Origin: Ramlibacter sp.
GTDB lineage: Bacteria > Pseudomonadota > Gammaproteobacteria > Burkholderiales > Burkholderiaceae_C
Direction of reading: 5' to 3'
NCBI GenBank assembly: GCA_019635435.1
Contig: JAHBZM010000001.1
Coordinates: 930,001-994,000 of the forward strand
DNA: 64,000 nt
In this document: positions 45,969 through 55,355 of the stretch, piece after piece
How the letters are laid out: every line of letters starts with the position of its first letter
How positions within the stretch are numbered: position 1 is the stretch's first letter
Notes under the pieces: model-generated
Told to the model about the DNA's origin: nothing
Databases searched by the model: none
The model's input: the letters and a program-made list of their open reading frames with translations, nothing else
Program-made: the position numbers and the translations under genes

Positions 45969-47678
45969 TCATGGGCGTGACAGATCGAGGTCGATGCGGC
46001 GCTGGCGCGCCCGGGCCGGATCATCCAGCGCCGCCGTCAGCCGGGCCAGCGCGTCCTCCACCGTCAGCCTCTTGCCGTCGACCTGGGCGCTGGCCACACG
46101 CAGGAGGGTGCTGCGCGCGGGGATGTCGAATCGCTCGCAGCGCAGCGCCTGCGCGAACACGGTGGTGACGAAGTCGCTGATGCCGGCTTCCGAGCGGCGC
46201 CAGGCGTGGCGCACCACGATCTCGTTGAACGTCCAGCGCCCGACCTGGTTGTCGGGGCGCACGGTCGCCGACATGGTGGCGTGCAGGTACCGCTCCACGC
46301 ACACGGCGTCCAGCTCGCGCAGCGTCGGGGTGCCGGGCGCGAGGCCATCAAAGCGCAGCAGCATGAGCGTGAAAACGGGCGGCAGTTCGGCGACCACCTC
46401 CGGCCCGTGCGCCAGGCGGCTCAGCATGCCCGCGCGCGGCTCCCCCGCCAGCCGGCTCAGCCGGCCCAGATCGGCCAGGCTGCGCTGCACCACCGCCCGG
46501 CGCTGTTGCAGCAGGTGCAGGCCGTAGAGGTTGAACGGGATCTCCAGCGCGCCGCCCAGCGGCATGGCCAGCAGCAGCCAGGGGGCAAAGGGCAGCACGC
46601 CGGCAATGCCCAGCGTGACCAGTGCCACGCCTAGCACCACGGGCGTGTAACCCACCAGCAGCCAGAAGGCCACCCGGTTGGCGGTGCGCCAGGCCAGCCA
46701 GAAGCTGCCCAGCCCCATCACCATGGCGGTGACGGCGCAGGCGTGCGAAATCCATTGCTGGAGCTGAAGCGGCAACACCACGCCGACGATGCCGGCGATC
46801 GGGCAGGCCAGGCCCAGCCACCACAGGGCCCGTGAGAAGCGCGGCGCCCGCACCTCCAGCGCAAAGGCCTGCCGCGCCAGCAGCAGTGCCAGCCCGCTGG
46901 CCACGCACGACAGCGCCGCCGCCATTTCGCCGCGCCAGGGCGCCAGGCCCGGCCAGACCCAGCCCTCGCCAAAGCCGGTGATGACGATGCCGCTCAGGCC
47001 AATGGCCAGGGTCAGCGCGCAATACAGGCCATAGGCAGCGCTGCGCAGCGCCAGCGCGCGGGCCAGCGCAAACAGCGCCGCGCCCGCCGCGGCGGCAAAG
47101 CACAGACCCATGGCGCCCAGCTGCCAGCCGGTGCGGCGGGCCCAGGTGGCCTGGGGCTGCAGGCGCAATTCGCCGTGCACATTCACGGTGGAGGCCAGCC
47201 GCAGGTAGACCGTGCGCGGCTGCGCCGAGGCCGGCAGCACAAACGTGGCGCGGAAGCGCACGTGGTTTTCGTACTGCTCGGGTTTCAGCGTTTCGCGGTC
47301 ACGGTGCAGGTGCAGCATCTCGCGGCCGGAGCGGGTCAGGTACAGGTCGGCCCAGCGCACCGAGGGGTGGGTCAGTTCCAGCACCAGGGGCTCAGTGCTG
47401 GCGGCGCCCGAAAGGTCCAGCGCATACCAGACCGGCTGCCGTGCGGCGGCATGGAAGCGCAGCGACCCGGCGGGCTCGGGCGCGACCTGGTCCAGCGCCG
47501 CCACCGCGGGGGCCAGATCATCCTCGTCCGCGGGCGGCGTCCAGCGGCGCAGGGCCACGATGGCGCTGGCCGGCGCCATCGTGGCGGAGGGATCTTGATC
47601 CTGGGCGGCGACCCGGGACGCGCCCCAGGGAAGGGCGCAGGCGATAAGCAGCCAGCAGGCCAGTCGCGGCAGGGTCAT
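45969..47678 (-). CDS. 7TM-DISM membrane sensor with degenerate GGDEF domain
   Basis: The protein (569 residues) has a signal peptide, a periplasmic DISMED2-like beta domain (about 60-180: WYALDLSGAASTEPLVLELT, WADLYLTRSGREMLHL), seven membrane helices (about 187-390) and a cytoplasmic GGDEF-like domain (about 430-569). The active-site loop aligns as GRWTFNEIVV where GR-x-GGDEF is expected, so GGDEF has become TFNEI and cyclase activity is very unlikely. It may act as a nucleotide or partner sensor. It sits 27 bp upstream of the biotinyl-carboxyltransferase gene on the same strand. Confidence 0.82.
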   Translation of the reverse strand: MTLPRLACWLLIACALPWGASRVAAQDQDPSATMAPASAIVALRRWTPPADEDDLAPAVAALDQVAPEPAGSLRFHAAARQPVWYALDLSGAASTEPLVLELTHPSVRWADLYLTRSGREMLHLHRDRETLKPEQYENHVRFRATFVLPASAQPRTVYLRLASTVNVHGELRLQPQATWARRTGWQLGAMGLCFAAAAGAALFALARALALRSAAYGLYCALTLAIGLSGIVITGFGEGWVWPGLAPWRGEMAAALSCVASGLALLLARQAFALEVRAPRFSRALWWLGLACPIAGIVGVVLPLQLQQWISHACAVTAMVMGLGSFWLAWRTANRVAFWLLVGYTPVVLGVALVTLGIAGVLPFAPWLLLAMPLGGALEIPFNLYGLHLLQQRRAVVQRSLADLGRLSRLAGEPRAGMLSRLAHGPEVVAELPPVFTLMLLRFDGLAPGTPTLRELDAVCVERYLHATMSATVRPDNQVGRWTFNEIVVRHAWRRSEAGISDFVTTVFAQALRCERFDIPARSTLLRVASAQVDGKRLTVEDALARLTAALDDPARARQRRIDLDLSRP

Positions 47679-47759
47679 TGAAAGTCAGGGCAGGTCGCGA
47701 TGCAGGTCCAGCGCTCATTCTAGGGATTCGGGGGCATGGCCCGCCCGGCACAATGCCGC

Positions 47760-48764
47760 ATGAGCCTGATTCCCCTGATTGAAACCACCCGCGGCGCGAC
47801 CCCCGAGAACCTGCACTTCGGCGCGGTGGCCGTGGTCAATGCGCAAGGCCGGCTGCTGGCCAGCGCGGGCGACCCGCAGCGCCTGACCTTCACGCGGTCC
47901 ACCCTCAAGGCCCTGCAGGCTCTGCCCTTCATGGAGGCGGGCGGGCCCCGGCATTTCGGCTTCAGCCGCGAGCAGGTGGCCCTGCTGTGCGCGAGCCACA
48001 GCGGCGAGCCCCTGCACGTTGCGAATGTGCAGGGCATGCTGGACAAGGCCGGCCTGAACCACCGGCAACTGCGCTGCGGCTGCCATGTGCCCTACTTTGT
48101 GGAGCATGGGGTCGGGCCCGCGCCCGCCGCGTTTGACGAGCGCCACCACAACTGCAGCGGCAAGCACACGGGTTTTCTCGCGTACTGCGTGCAGCACGGC
48201 CTGCCGCTGGACAGTTACTGCGAGCCCGGCCACCCGCTGCAGCAGGCCATCCGCCGCGACGTGGCCCGCGCGGCCGGTCTGGCGCCCGATGAACTGCGGC
48301 TGGGTATCGACGGCTGCTCGGCGCCCAACTACGCCATGCCGCTGGCGGCGCTGGCCCGCAGCTACGCGCGGCTGGCCACCGGCGCGCGCGACGCCGAACT
48401 GGGCGAGAGCTTCGAGCAGCTCGCCACCGCCATGTCGACCTGCCCCGAACTGGTCAGCGGGACCGCGCGCAGCGACCAGGCCCTGATGCGCGCGGGCCGC
48501 GGCGACTGGGTCACCAAGGTCGGTGCCGAAGGCGTTCAGGTGGTGGCGAGCCGCGAGCGCGGCGAGGCCCTGGCCCTGAAGATCAGCGACGGCAACAAGC
48601 CCGCGCTGTACGCGGCCACGGTCGAGGTGCTGGAGCAGCTGGGCTGGCTGGATGACGCGCAGCGCAGCGAACTTGCGCCCTGGCGCGCGGCGGAGATCCT
48701 GAGCATCCGGCGGGTGAAGGTGGGCGAACGCCGGCCGGTGTTCAGGCTCGGCACCGGGGCCTGA
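47760..48764 (+). CDS. L-asparaginase II family protein (PF06089 type)
   Basis: The 334-residue protein matches the Rhizobium-type asparaginase family: PLIETTRGATPENLHFGAVAV, TFTRSTLKALQALPFME, ALLCASHSGEPLHV, NCSGKHTGFLAYC, GIDGCSAPNYAMPL and GEALALKISDGNKPALYAA. It should hydrolyse asparagine to aspartate and ammonia. The start at 47760 gives a standard N-terminus. It is unrelated to the classical E. coli AnsA/AnsB fold. Confidence 0.9.
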   Translation: MSLIPLIETTRGATPENLHFGAVAVVNAQGRLLASAGDPQRLTFTRSTLKALQALPFMEAGGPRHFGFSREQVALLCASHSGEPLHVANVQGMLDKAGLNHRQLRCGCHVPYFVEHGVGPAPAAFDERHHNCSGKHTGFLAYCVQHGLPLDSYCEPGHPLQQAIRRDVARAAGLAPDELRLGIDGCSAPNYAMPLAALARSYARLATGARDAELGESFEQLATAMSTCPELVSGTARSDQALMRAGRGDWVTKVGAEGVQVVASRERGEALALKISDGNKPALYAATVEVLEQLGWLDDAQRSELAPWRAAEILSIRRVKVGERRPVFRLGTGA

Positions 48765-48812
48765 ATCGCGGCCGGCGCTGCGACCTGTTTGCGCAGGGAT
48801 TTGCCTCAAAGG

Positions 48813-48833
48813 GATTAAGCAAAGCCCTTAATC
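48813..48833. promoter_or_regulatory. Inverted repeat upstream of the hybrid histidine kinase gene
   Basis: GATTAAG (48813-48819) and CTTAATC (48827-48833) form a perfect 7-bp inverted repeat with a 7-bp spacer, about 50 bp before the kinase ATG. It lies in an AT-rich pocket that should hold the promoter. The symmetry suggests an operator for a dimeric regulator; no partner can be named. Confidence 0.45.
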
Positions 48834-48885
48834 GATAGGTGCTCGCATCGTGGTTTCATTTGGTAACGTTTCGAGGAGCGCTGCC

Positions 48886-51800
48886 ATGAACCTAGTTGAC
48901 ACTGAACGTCCTGTCAGGGCGGGCCCCCATTTCCTCCTGCATGAGGACGAAGTGGGTTACCTGCGCACCTGCCTGGCCCGTGCCGAGGCCCGGCGCACGG
49001 CCAGTGAGCATGAGGCCCAGAAGTTGCGCGCACTGAACGAGTACCTCGCCGCCCAGCTGGAAACCCGCGAGCAGGCGTCGCAGAAAATGCAGCGTGCCCA
49101 TGAGCTGCTGATGTCCACGGTGGATTCGGTCAGCGACGGGATCCTCACCATGCAGGGCAATGGCGAGATCTTCTTCAACCGCCGGCTGGCCGAGATCTGG
49201 GGCCTGCCGGAAGACCAGATCAGCAGCATCACGGCGAGCTCCCTGCTCGAGTTCAATGCGGCCCAGCTCCGTGACCCCGAGCAACTGCGGGCGCTCGCGG
49301 CGCAGATGGAAGCCTGTCCCGACAACGAGCAGATCTCGCTGCTGGAACTCAACGACGGACGGATCCTGCGCCGCCATGCCCAGCCTTACTGGCTGCGTGG
49401 CCAGCGCGTGGGCAGCGTGATCATCTACCGCGACATGACCGAGGGGGTTCGCCACGAGGAGGAGATGATCTTCAACGGGCGGGTGCTGGACAACGCCGGG
49501 CCCATGTTCTGGATCGAGCGCGAGTCCGGGGCCATCACCTATGCCAACCCCGCCATGTGCGCGCACCTGGGCTACGACCGGGATGAGCTGCTGCGCATGC
49601 GCACGCGCGGCTTTGACGTGGCGCTGACGCAGGAGCAGCAGCGCAAGGTGGTGGAGGAAACCGCGCAGGGCGGCCGCTGCGTGTTCGAGAGCCAGCACAA
49701 GCGCAAGGACGGGACGCATCGCGACGTGGAGGTCACGATCTGCCTGACCGAGCACGACGGTAAGGCCGTGTTCGTGGTCTGGATCAAGGACATCACCGAG
49801 CAGAAAATTGCCGAAACCGAAACCCGGCGCCAGCAGGCGCTGCTGCTGTCGCTGATCAACTCCATTCCGGATCCGATCTTCTTCCGCGACCTGCAGGAGC
49901 GCTTCCTGGGCAGCAACGAGGCGCATGCGAGTCGCGTCGGGCGCCCGGCCGCCGAGATCAAGGGTCGTACCATCGAGGAGATTTTTCCGCCGGAGCGGGT
50001 CGAGGCCATCCGCCGGCGCGACCAGCTCACGCTGAGCTCGCTTGCGAACCAGAAGACCGAGGAACTGATCGTCCATCCCGATGGCCGCCGGGTCCAGTAC
50101 GAAACCCTGACCTCGCCGCTGCGGGACCAGAATGGCACCCTGATTGGCCTGCTCGGCATCTCGCGTGACATCACGCAGCGCAAGCAGCAGGAGGAAGAGA
50201 TCCGCCAGGCGCGCGACCTGGCCGAGGCGGCCACGCAGTCCAAGTCCGACTTCCTGGCCAACATGAGCCACGAAATCCGCACACCGATGAACGCCATCAT
50301 CGGGCTGTCGCATCTGGCGCTCAAGACCGGCCTCACGCCGCGCCAGCGCGACTACCTGGTCAAGATCCGGGGCGCCGGCAAGCACCTGCTGGGCCTGATC
50401 AACGACATCCTGGACTTCTCCAAGGTCGAGGCCGGCAAGCTGGACCTGGAGACCGCGGAGTTCGGGATCGAGAAGCTGCTCAACACCACGATCAGCCTGG
50501 TCAATGCCGACTGCGAAGGCAAGGGCCTGGAACTGGTGCTCGCGGTGGACCCGCAGGTGCCGCCCCGGCTGGTCGGTGACTCGCTTCGGCTGGGCCAGGT
50601 CCTGCTGAACTTCGTCAACAACGCGGTCAAGTTCACCAGCCAGGGCGAAATCCATGTCTCGGTGAGGCAGCGCGAGCGCAACGCCGACGACGTGCTGCTG
50701 GAGTTCCGAGTGCACGACACCGGCATCGGCCTGAGCGAGGAGCAGATGGGCCGCCTGTTCCAGAGCTTCACGCAGGCCGATGCCTCCACCACGCGCCGCT
50801 TCGGGGGCACGGGCCTGGGGCTGGCCATCAGCAAGAAGCTGGCACAGCTCATGGGCGGCGAGGTGGGGGTGCACAGCGAGCTGGGCCAGGGCAGCACCTT
50901 CTGGTTCACGGCGCGGCTGGGCATCGGTGCCACGAGCCCGCGCGCCCTGCTGCCCAACCCCGATCTGCGCGGCTGCCGCGCGCTGGTGGTCGATGACAGC
51001 GTGGACGCGCGCGCCGCCGTGGCCGACATGCTGCGCGGCATGACCTTCGAGGTGTCCGAGGCCGAATCGGGCTTCGCGGCGGTGGACCAGGTCCGGGAGG
51101 CGGCCGTTCAGGGCCGGCCCTACGACATCGTCTACCTGGACTGGCGCATGCCGGGGCTGGACGGCATGGCCACGGCGCGCCGCATCCGCGCGCTGGGCCT
51201 GCCCTCATCGCCGGTGCTGCTGATGGTCTCGGCCTTCAGCCGCGATGACATGCTGCGCGAGGCGGCCTCGATCGGCATCGACGACGTGCTGGTCAAGCCC
51301 GTGAGCCCCTCGCTGCTGTTCGACACCACCATGCAGGTGCTGGCCGCGCCCCGCGACGCTGCCGACGAAGCCGGGCAGAGCGCGCCGATGCCGCTGCTGG
51401 ACGCCGATCCGCAGGCCATGGCGGCGCTGCGCCATGCGCGCATCCTGCTGGTCGAGGACAACGACATCAACCAGATGGTGGCGCAGGAGATGCTCCAGGA
51501 CGCGGGCATGGTGGTGGAGGTCGCGGATAACGGGCAGATCGCCCTGGACAAAGTCCGGCAGGGCGACTACGACCTGGTCTTCATGGACATGCAGATGCCC
51601 GTCATGGACGGGCTGGCCGCGACCCGCGAGATCCGCAAGATCCAGAGGCTGCGGCAGCTGCCCATCATTGCGATGACCGCCAACGCCATGGAGCAGGACC
51701 GCCAGCGTTGCCTGGATGCCGGCATGAACGATGCCGTCATCAAGCCCATCGACCCGCAACTGCTGTGGGCGGCCCTGCTGCGCTGGATCCCGGCGCGGGC

Positions 51801-52200
51801 GCCGCAGGCTGGCGAGCCGGCGGCCGGTGGAGCCGCGCCCGGCCCGTTGCTGGCCCGGGACATTCCGGGGCTGGACACCGCGCTGGGCCTGTCACGCATG
51901 TCGGGCAAGCCGCCGCTGTACCTGGCCATGCTGCGGCGCTTCTGCGAAGGCCATGGCGACCTGGCGGTGCGGATCCAGGCCGCGCTCGCGGCGGGCGATC
52001 CGGCGGGGGCCGAGCGCCTGGCCCACACGGCGCGCGCCGTGGCCGGCAACATCGGCGCGGTGCAGGTCCAGCAACTGGCAGGCGACCTTGAAAATGCACT
52101 GCGGCAATACCAGCCGCCCACCGAGGTGCAGCGCCGCCTGAGCGCGCTGCAGGGACCCCTGGACGAACTGGTGGAAGCGCTTGAGACGCAGCTGCCTTAG
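48886..52200 (+). CDS. Hybrid sensor histidine kinase with PAS domains, two receivers and Hpt
   Basis: This 1104-residue protein lacks membrane helices, so it senses a cytoplasmic signal. In order: an N-terminal coiled coil (about 20-65), three PAS-type domains (about 65-430), HisKA with NMSHEIRTPMN (His462), HATPase with VNNAVKFT and GTGLGLAISKKL, receiver 1 (Asp752 in YLDWRMPG), receiver 2 (LLVEDNDINQ, Asp901 in FMDMQMPVMDG) and an Hpt domain (His1047 in AHTARAVAGNIGA). A full phosphorelay is thus encoded, but no output regulator lies next to it. GAGGA precedes the ATG at 48886. It is convergent with putA, with overlapping stop codons. Confidence 0.93.
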   Translation: MNLVDTERPVRAGPHFLLHEDEVGYLRTCLARAEARRTASEHEAQKLRALNEYLAAQLETREQASQKMQRAHELLMSTVDSVSDGILTMQGNGEIFFNRRLAEIWGLPEDQISSITASSLLEFNAAQLRDPEQLRALAAQMEACPDNEQISLLELNDGRILRRHAQPYWLRGQRVGSVIIYRDMTEGVRHEEEMIFNGRVLDNAGPMFWIERESGAITYANPAMCAHLGYDRDELLRMRTRGFDVALTQEQQRKVVEETAQGGRCVFESQHKRKDGTHRDVEVTICLTEHDGKAVFVVWIKDITEQKIAETETRRQQALLLSLINSIPDPIFFRDLQERFLGSNEAHASRVGRPAAEIKGRTIEEIFPPERVEAIRRRDQLTLSSLANQKTEELIVHPDGRRVQYETLTSPLRDQNGTLIGLLGISRDITQRKQQEEEIRQARDLAEAATQSKSDFLANMSHEIRTPMNAIIGLSHLALKTGLTPRQRDYLVKIRGAGKHLLGLINDILDFSKVEAGKLDLETAEFGIEKLLNTTISLVNADCEGKGLELVLAVDPQVPPRLVGDSLRLGQVLLNFVNNAVKFTSQGEIHVSVRQRERNADDVLLEFRVHDTGIGLSEEQMGRLFQSFTQADASTTRRFGGTGLGLAISKKLAQLMGGEVGVHSELGQGSTFWFTARLGIGATSPRALLPNPDLRGCRALVVDDSVDARAAVADMLRGMTFEVSEAESGFAAVDQVREAAVQGRPYDIVYLDWRMPGLDGMATARRIRALGLPSSPVLLMVSAFSRDDMLREAASIGIDDVLVKPVSPSLLFDTTMQVLAAPRDAADEAGQSAPMPLLDADPQAMAALRHARILLVEDNDINQMVAQEMLQDAGMVVEVADNGQIALDKVRQGDYDLVFMDMQMPVMDGLAATREIRKIQRLRQLPIIAMTANAMEQDRQRCLDAGMNDAVIKPIDPQLLWAALLRWIPARAPQAGEPAAGGAAPGPLLARDIPGLDTALGLSRMSGKPPLYLAMLRRFCEGHGDLAVRIQAALAAGDPAGAERLAHTARAVAGNIGAVQVQQLAGDLENALRQYQPPTEVQRRLSALQGPLDELVEALETQLP

Positions 52201-55200
52201 GCGTCCCTGGCCAGCAGCGCGACGTTGCCGCCCGCGGCCGTGGTGTTGATGGTCAGGGTCTGCTCGGCGCAGAAGCGGTACAGGTAGTGCGGGCCGCCGG
52301 CCTTGGGGCCGGTGCCGCTCAGGCCCTCGCCGCCGAAGGGCTGCACGCCGACCACGGCGCCGATCATGTTGCGGTTGACATAGACATTGCCCACATGGGC
52401 GCGGGCCGCCAGCGCCTGGGCCCGGCTGTCGATGCGGGTCTGGATGCCCAGCGTGAGGCCGTAGCCCAGCGCATTGATCTCGTCGATCACGGCCTGCGGG
52501 TCGCCACGCCAGCGCACGATGTGCAGCACCGGGCCGAAGATTTCCTGTTGGACGTCGGCGATCCGGGCAACCTCGAAGGCCTGCGGCGCTATGAAATGCA
52601 TAGCTCCCTGTGCCCACGGGTCCTGGACTACCAGCGCTTTTGCCTCTGAATGCAGGCGCTGCAGGTGGCGGCTGATGCCGTCGAAGGCCTCGCGGTCGAT
52701 CACCGGGCCCACGTCGGTGGCCAGGTCGGCCGGGTCGCCGGTGACCAGTTCGCGCGCCGCGCCCTCGATCATCTCGATCACGCCGTCGGCAATGCCCTCG
52801 TGCACGCACAGCAGGCGCAGTGCCGAGCAGCGCTGTCCGGCCGAGCGGAAGGCGCTTTGCACCACGGCATCGGCCACCTGCTCGGGCAGGGCCGTGCTGT
52901 CCACCAGCATGGCGTTGATGCCGCCGGTCTCGGCGATCAGCGGCACGATGGGGCCGTCCTTGGCCGCCAGCGCGCGCTGGATGATCCTGGCCACCTGGGT
53001 GGAGCCGGTGAACACCACGCCGGCGATGCGCGGCTGGGCCACCAGCGCGGCGCCCACGGTCTCGCCCGGGCCGTGCAGCAGTTGCAGTGCGTCGGCCGGC
53101 ACGCCGGCGGCGTGCAGCAGCTTGACGGCTTCCAGCGCCACGGCCGGCGTCTGCTCGGCGGGCTTGGCCAGCACCGTGTTGCCGGTGGCCAGCGCGGCCG
53201 CCACCTGGCCCACGAAGATGGCCAGCGGGAAGTTCCAGGGGCTGATGCAGACCCAGGTGCCGCGCGCGGTGAGCCGCAGTTCATTGCTCTCGCCCGTGGG
53301 TCCGGGCAGGGGCGTGGGCTGCATGATGCGCTCGGCCTCGTTGGCGTAATAGCGCAGGAAGTCCACCGCCTCGCGCACCTCGGCCACGGTGTCGCCCCAG
53401 GTCTTGAAGGCTTCCTTGACCAGCAGGGCGCAAAAGCGCGGCATCTGCGCCTCCAGCGCATCGGCGGCCTGGCGCAGCAGCGCGGCGCGCCGGGCCACCG
53501 GGGTGCGGCTCCAGGCGGGAAATGCCGCATGGGCGCGCGCGGCGGCGGCCGCGGCCTGGGCCGCATCGGCCAGCGGCACCGCGGGCACCACCAGGCCCGC
53601 CGCGGCCTGCAGCAGCGGCGCGCGCGCGCTGGGCACCGTGAGGTCCAGCCCCGCGCTGTTGGCGCGGGCCGGGCCGTACAGGTCCACCGGCAGCGGCAAG
53701 GCAGCCGCCGGGTCCAGCCGCAGCGGCGAGATCAGCAGCTCGTCCATGCCCACGGATTCGTCGGCGAGCTGGTGCACAAACGAGGAGTTGGCGCCGTTTT
53801 CCAGCAGCCGGCGCACCAGGTAGGCCAGCAGGTCGCGGTGTTTGCCCACGGGCGCGTAGACGCGGCAGCTCACCAGCGGGTTCTTGAGCACCTCGCGGTA
53901 AATGCCTTCGCCCATGCCATGCAGGCGCTGCAATTCGAAGCGGCTGCCCAACCTGGCGCCGGGCCGCCCCGGGCCAGGTTGAGCCCCCTCGGGGGGCAGG
54001 GGCGCCGTCCCGTGGGGGCCAAAGATGCGCGCGCCCATCTGCAGGATCGCGGCAATGGTGCCCGCGTTGTGGGTGGCGAACTGCGGATAGATCACGTCGC
54101 TGGCCTCCAGCAGCGCGCGCGCGCAGGCCAGGTAGCTCACGTCGGTGTGGTGCTTGTGGGTGAATACCGGATAGCCCGGCAGGCCCAGCTCCTGGGCGCG
54201 CTTGATCTCGGCGTCCCAGTAGGCACCCTTGACCAGCCGGCACATCAGGCGCAGCCGGTGCCGGCGCGCGATGGCCGCCACGTGGGCAATCAGCTCCAGC
54301 GCCCGGGTCTGGTAGGACTGCAGCGCGAGGCCAAAGCCGGCCCACTGCGGATGGTGCTGTGCCACCTGCGCGGCCAGCGCCTCGAACACGGCCAGTGACA
54401 ACTCCAGCCGGTCAACCTCCTCGGCATCGATGGTCAGGTTGATGTTGGCGCGGGCCGCCAGCTCGCACAGCGTCCACACGCGCGGCACCAGCTCGGCCAG
54501 CACGCGCGCATGCTGGGCGTCTTCATAGCGCGGGTGCAGGGCGCTGAGCTTGATCGAGATGCCGTCGTTGTGGTCGGTGGCGTCCTCGCGCGAGGCGGTG
54601 GCCGCAATGGCCTGGATCGCGCCGGCGTAGCTGGCGAGGTAGCGCTGCGCATCGGCGTCGGTGCGGGCGCCCTCGCCCAGCATGTCGTAGCTGAAGCGCA
54701 GGTTGGCGTTGCGCCGCCGCGCCGCGCGCGCTTCGTCCATGGCCTCGTCGATCGACTGGCCCAGCACGAACTGGCGGCCCAGCAGCTGCACGGCGCGCAG
54801 GGTGGCGGCCACCACGGTGCGCGCGCCCAGCTTGCCCAGCAGCCCCGGCCCCTGGCCCCCCGGCGCGGCATCCGGTGACCCGGGCAGGAATTTCTTGGAC
54901 AGCGCAATGGCGCTGGACGACAGGCGCGCCAGCGCGGAGTCGGGGCTGTTGTCGAAGTCGGCGTGGCCGAGCTGGTCGGCCGTGAGGGCAATGGCGGTCT
55001 CTGCGTCGGGCACGCGCAGCAGGGCCTCGGCCAGGCGCATCAGGGCCAGCCCCTCGGCGCTGGAGATCGGGTATTCCTTGAGCAGGCTTTCCATGGCCCA
55101 GAACGGCGGCGGGTTTTTGCGCACGGCCTGCACCCAGGGCCTGGCCACCTGCGCGGCGGCGGCCCAGTCCAGGGCGCGGTCCAGCGACTGCAGCCGCTGG

Positions 55201-55256
55201 GTCACGATGTCCGCCTCAAGGCGGTAGGGAAAGGGCAGGCGCTGAGGGCTGTTCAC
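52197..55256 (-). CDS. putA: Bifunctional proline dehydrogenase / P5C dehydrogenase PutA
   Basis: PutA (1019 residues) oxidises proline to glutamate in two steps. The proline dehydrogenase barrel includes ISIKLSALHPRYEDA, LTIDAEEVDRLELSL, LMCRLVKGAYWDAEIKRAQ and RLHGMGEGIYREV. The aldehyde dehydrogenase domain includes CISPWNFPLAIFVGQVAAAL, VFTGSTQVARII and the catalytic Cys in SAGQRCSALRLL. The ribbon-helix-helix regulatory domain of enterobacterial PutA is absent; a divergent Lrp-type gene probably takes that role. The start is a GTG. Two dispersed repeats lie in frame: a family A copy adds about 22-26 residues before SRFELQRLHGMGE, and a family B copy lies in the C-terminal domain. Confidence 0.95.
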   Translation of the reverse strand: MNSPQRLPFPYRLEADIVTQRLQSLDRALDWAAAAQVARPWVQAVRKNPPPFWAMESLLKEYPISSAEGLALMRLAEALLRVPDAETAIALTADQLGHADFDNSPDSALARLSSSAIALSKKFLPGSPDAAPGGQGPGLLGKLGARTVVAATLRAVQLLGRQFVLGQSIDEAMDEARAARRRNANLRFSYDMLGEGARTDADAQRYLASYAGAIQAIAATASREDATDHNDGISIKLSALHPRYEDAQHARVLAELVPRVWTLCELAARANINLTIDAEEVDRLELSLAVFEALAAQVAQHHPQWAGFGLALQSYQTRALELIAHVAAIARRHRLRLMCRLVKGAYWDAEIKRAQELGLPGYPVFTHKHHTDVSYLACARALLEASDVIYPQFATHNAGTIAAILQMGARIFGPHGTAPLPPEGAQPGPGRPGARLGSRFELQRLHGMGEGIYREVLKNPLVSCRVYAPVGKHRDLLAYLVRRLLENGANSSFVHQLADESVGMDELLISPLRLDPAAALPLPVDLYGPARANSAGLDLTVPSARAPLLQAAAGLVVPAVPLADAAQAAAAAARAHAAFPAWSRTPVARRAALLRQAADALEAQMPRFCALLVKEAFKTWGDTVAEVREAVDFLRYYANEAERIMQPTPLPGPTGESNELRLTARGTWVCISPWNFPLAIFVGQVAAALATGNTVLAKPAEQTPAVALEAVKLLHAAGVPADALQLLHGPGETVGAALVAQPRIAGVVFTGSTQVARIIQRALAAKDGPIVPLIAETGGINAMLVDSTALPEQVADAVVQSAFRSAGQRCSALRLLCVHEGIADGVIEMIEGAARELVTGDPADLATDVGPVIDREAFDGISRHLQRLHSEAKALVVQDPWAQGAMHFIAPQAFEVARIADVQQEIFGPVLHIVRWRGDPQAVIDEINALGYGLTLGIQTRIDSRAQALAARAHVGNVYVNRNMIGAVVGVQPFGGEGLSGTGPKAGGPHYLYRFCAEQTLTINTTAAGGNVALLARDA
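52588..52640 (+). repeat. Dispersed repeat, family B, copy inside putA
   Basis: The perfect-armed palindrome GCTATGAAATGCATAGC (52588-52604) is followed by CTGTGCCCACGG, then TCCTGGACTACCAGCGC. The layout equals that of the copies at 34771 and 62472. It is read in frame in the aldehyde dehydrogenase part of PutA (around LVVQDPWAQGAMHFIAP). Confidence 0.55.
53958..54005 (+). repeat. GC-rich dispersed repeat, family A, copy 2, in frame inside putA
   Basis: The copy reads GCCGGGCCGCCCC, a variable spacer, then CCCCCTCGGGGGGCAGGGGC. It corresponds to the extra PutA segment rich in Pro and Gly (PLPPEGAQPGPGRPGARL), which standard PutA proteins lack at this site. The other copies lie between genes. 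Confidence 0.65.
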
Positions 55257-55316
55257 GGTGAATTCCGATGGGTGGTGGTGATTTGCTGGATGATGTCTTG
55301 AGCAATGATGAATTTC

Positions 55317-55331
55317 ACGCTAAATTTGCGT
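55317..55331. promoter_or_regulatory. Palindromic site between putA and its regulator gene
   Basis: ACGC (55317-55320) and GCGT (55328-55331) flank TAAATTT, with flanking TTTC and ATAAA adding partial symmetry. The site lies in the 99-bp shared region between the divergent putA and Lrp-type genes and has the size and AT-rich centre of an Lrp/AsnC-family operator. Confidence 0.4.
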
Positions 55332-55355
55332 CATAAACTGGATAAATCACTACAC

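Noticed and set aside
48892..50874. Open frame of 660 codons on the minus strand opposite the histidine kinase
   Set aside because: It is an antisense frame to PAS and HisKA domains and has no protein-like features.
52650..54398. Open frame of 582 codons opposite putA
   Set aside because: Antisense shadow of PutA without any motif.
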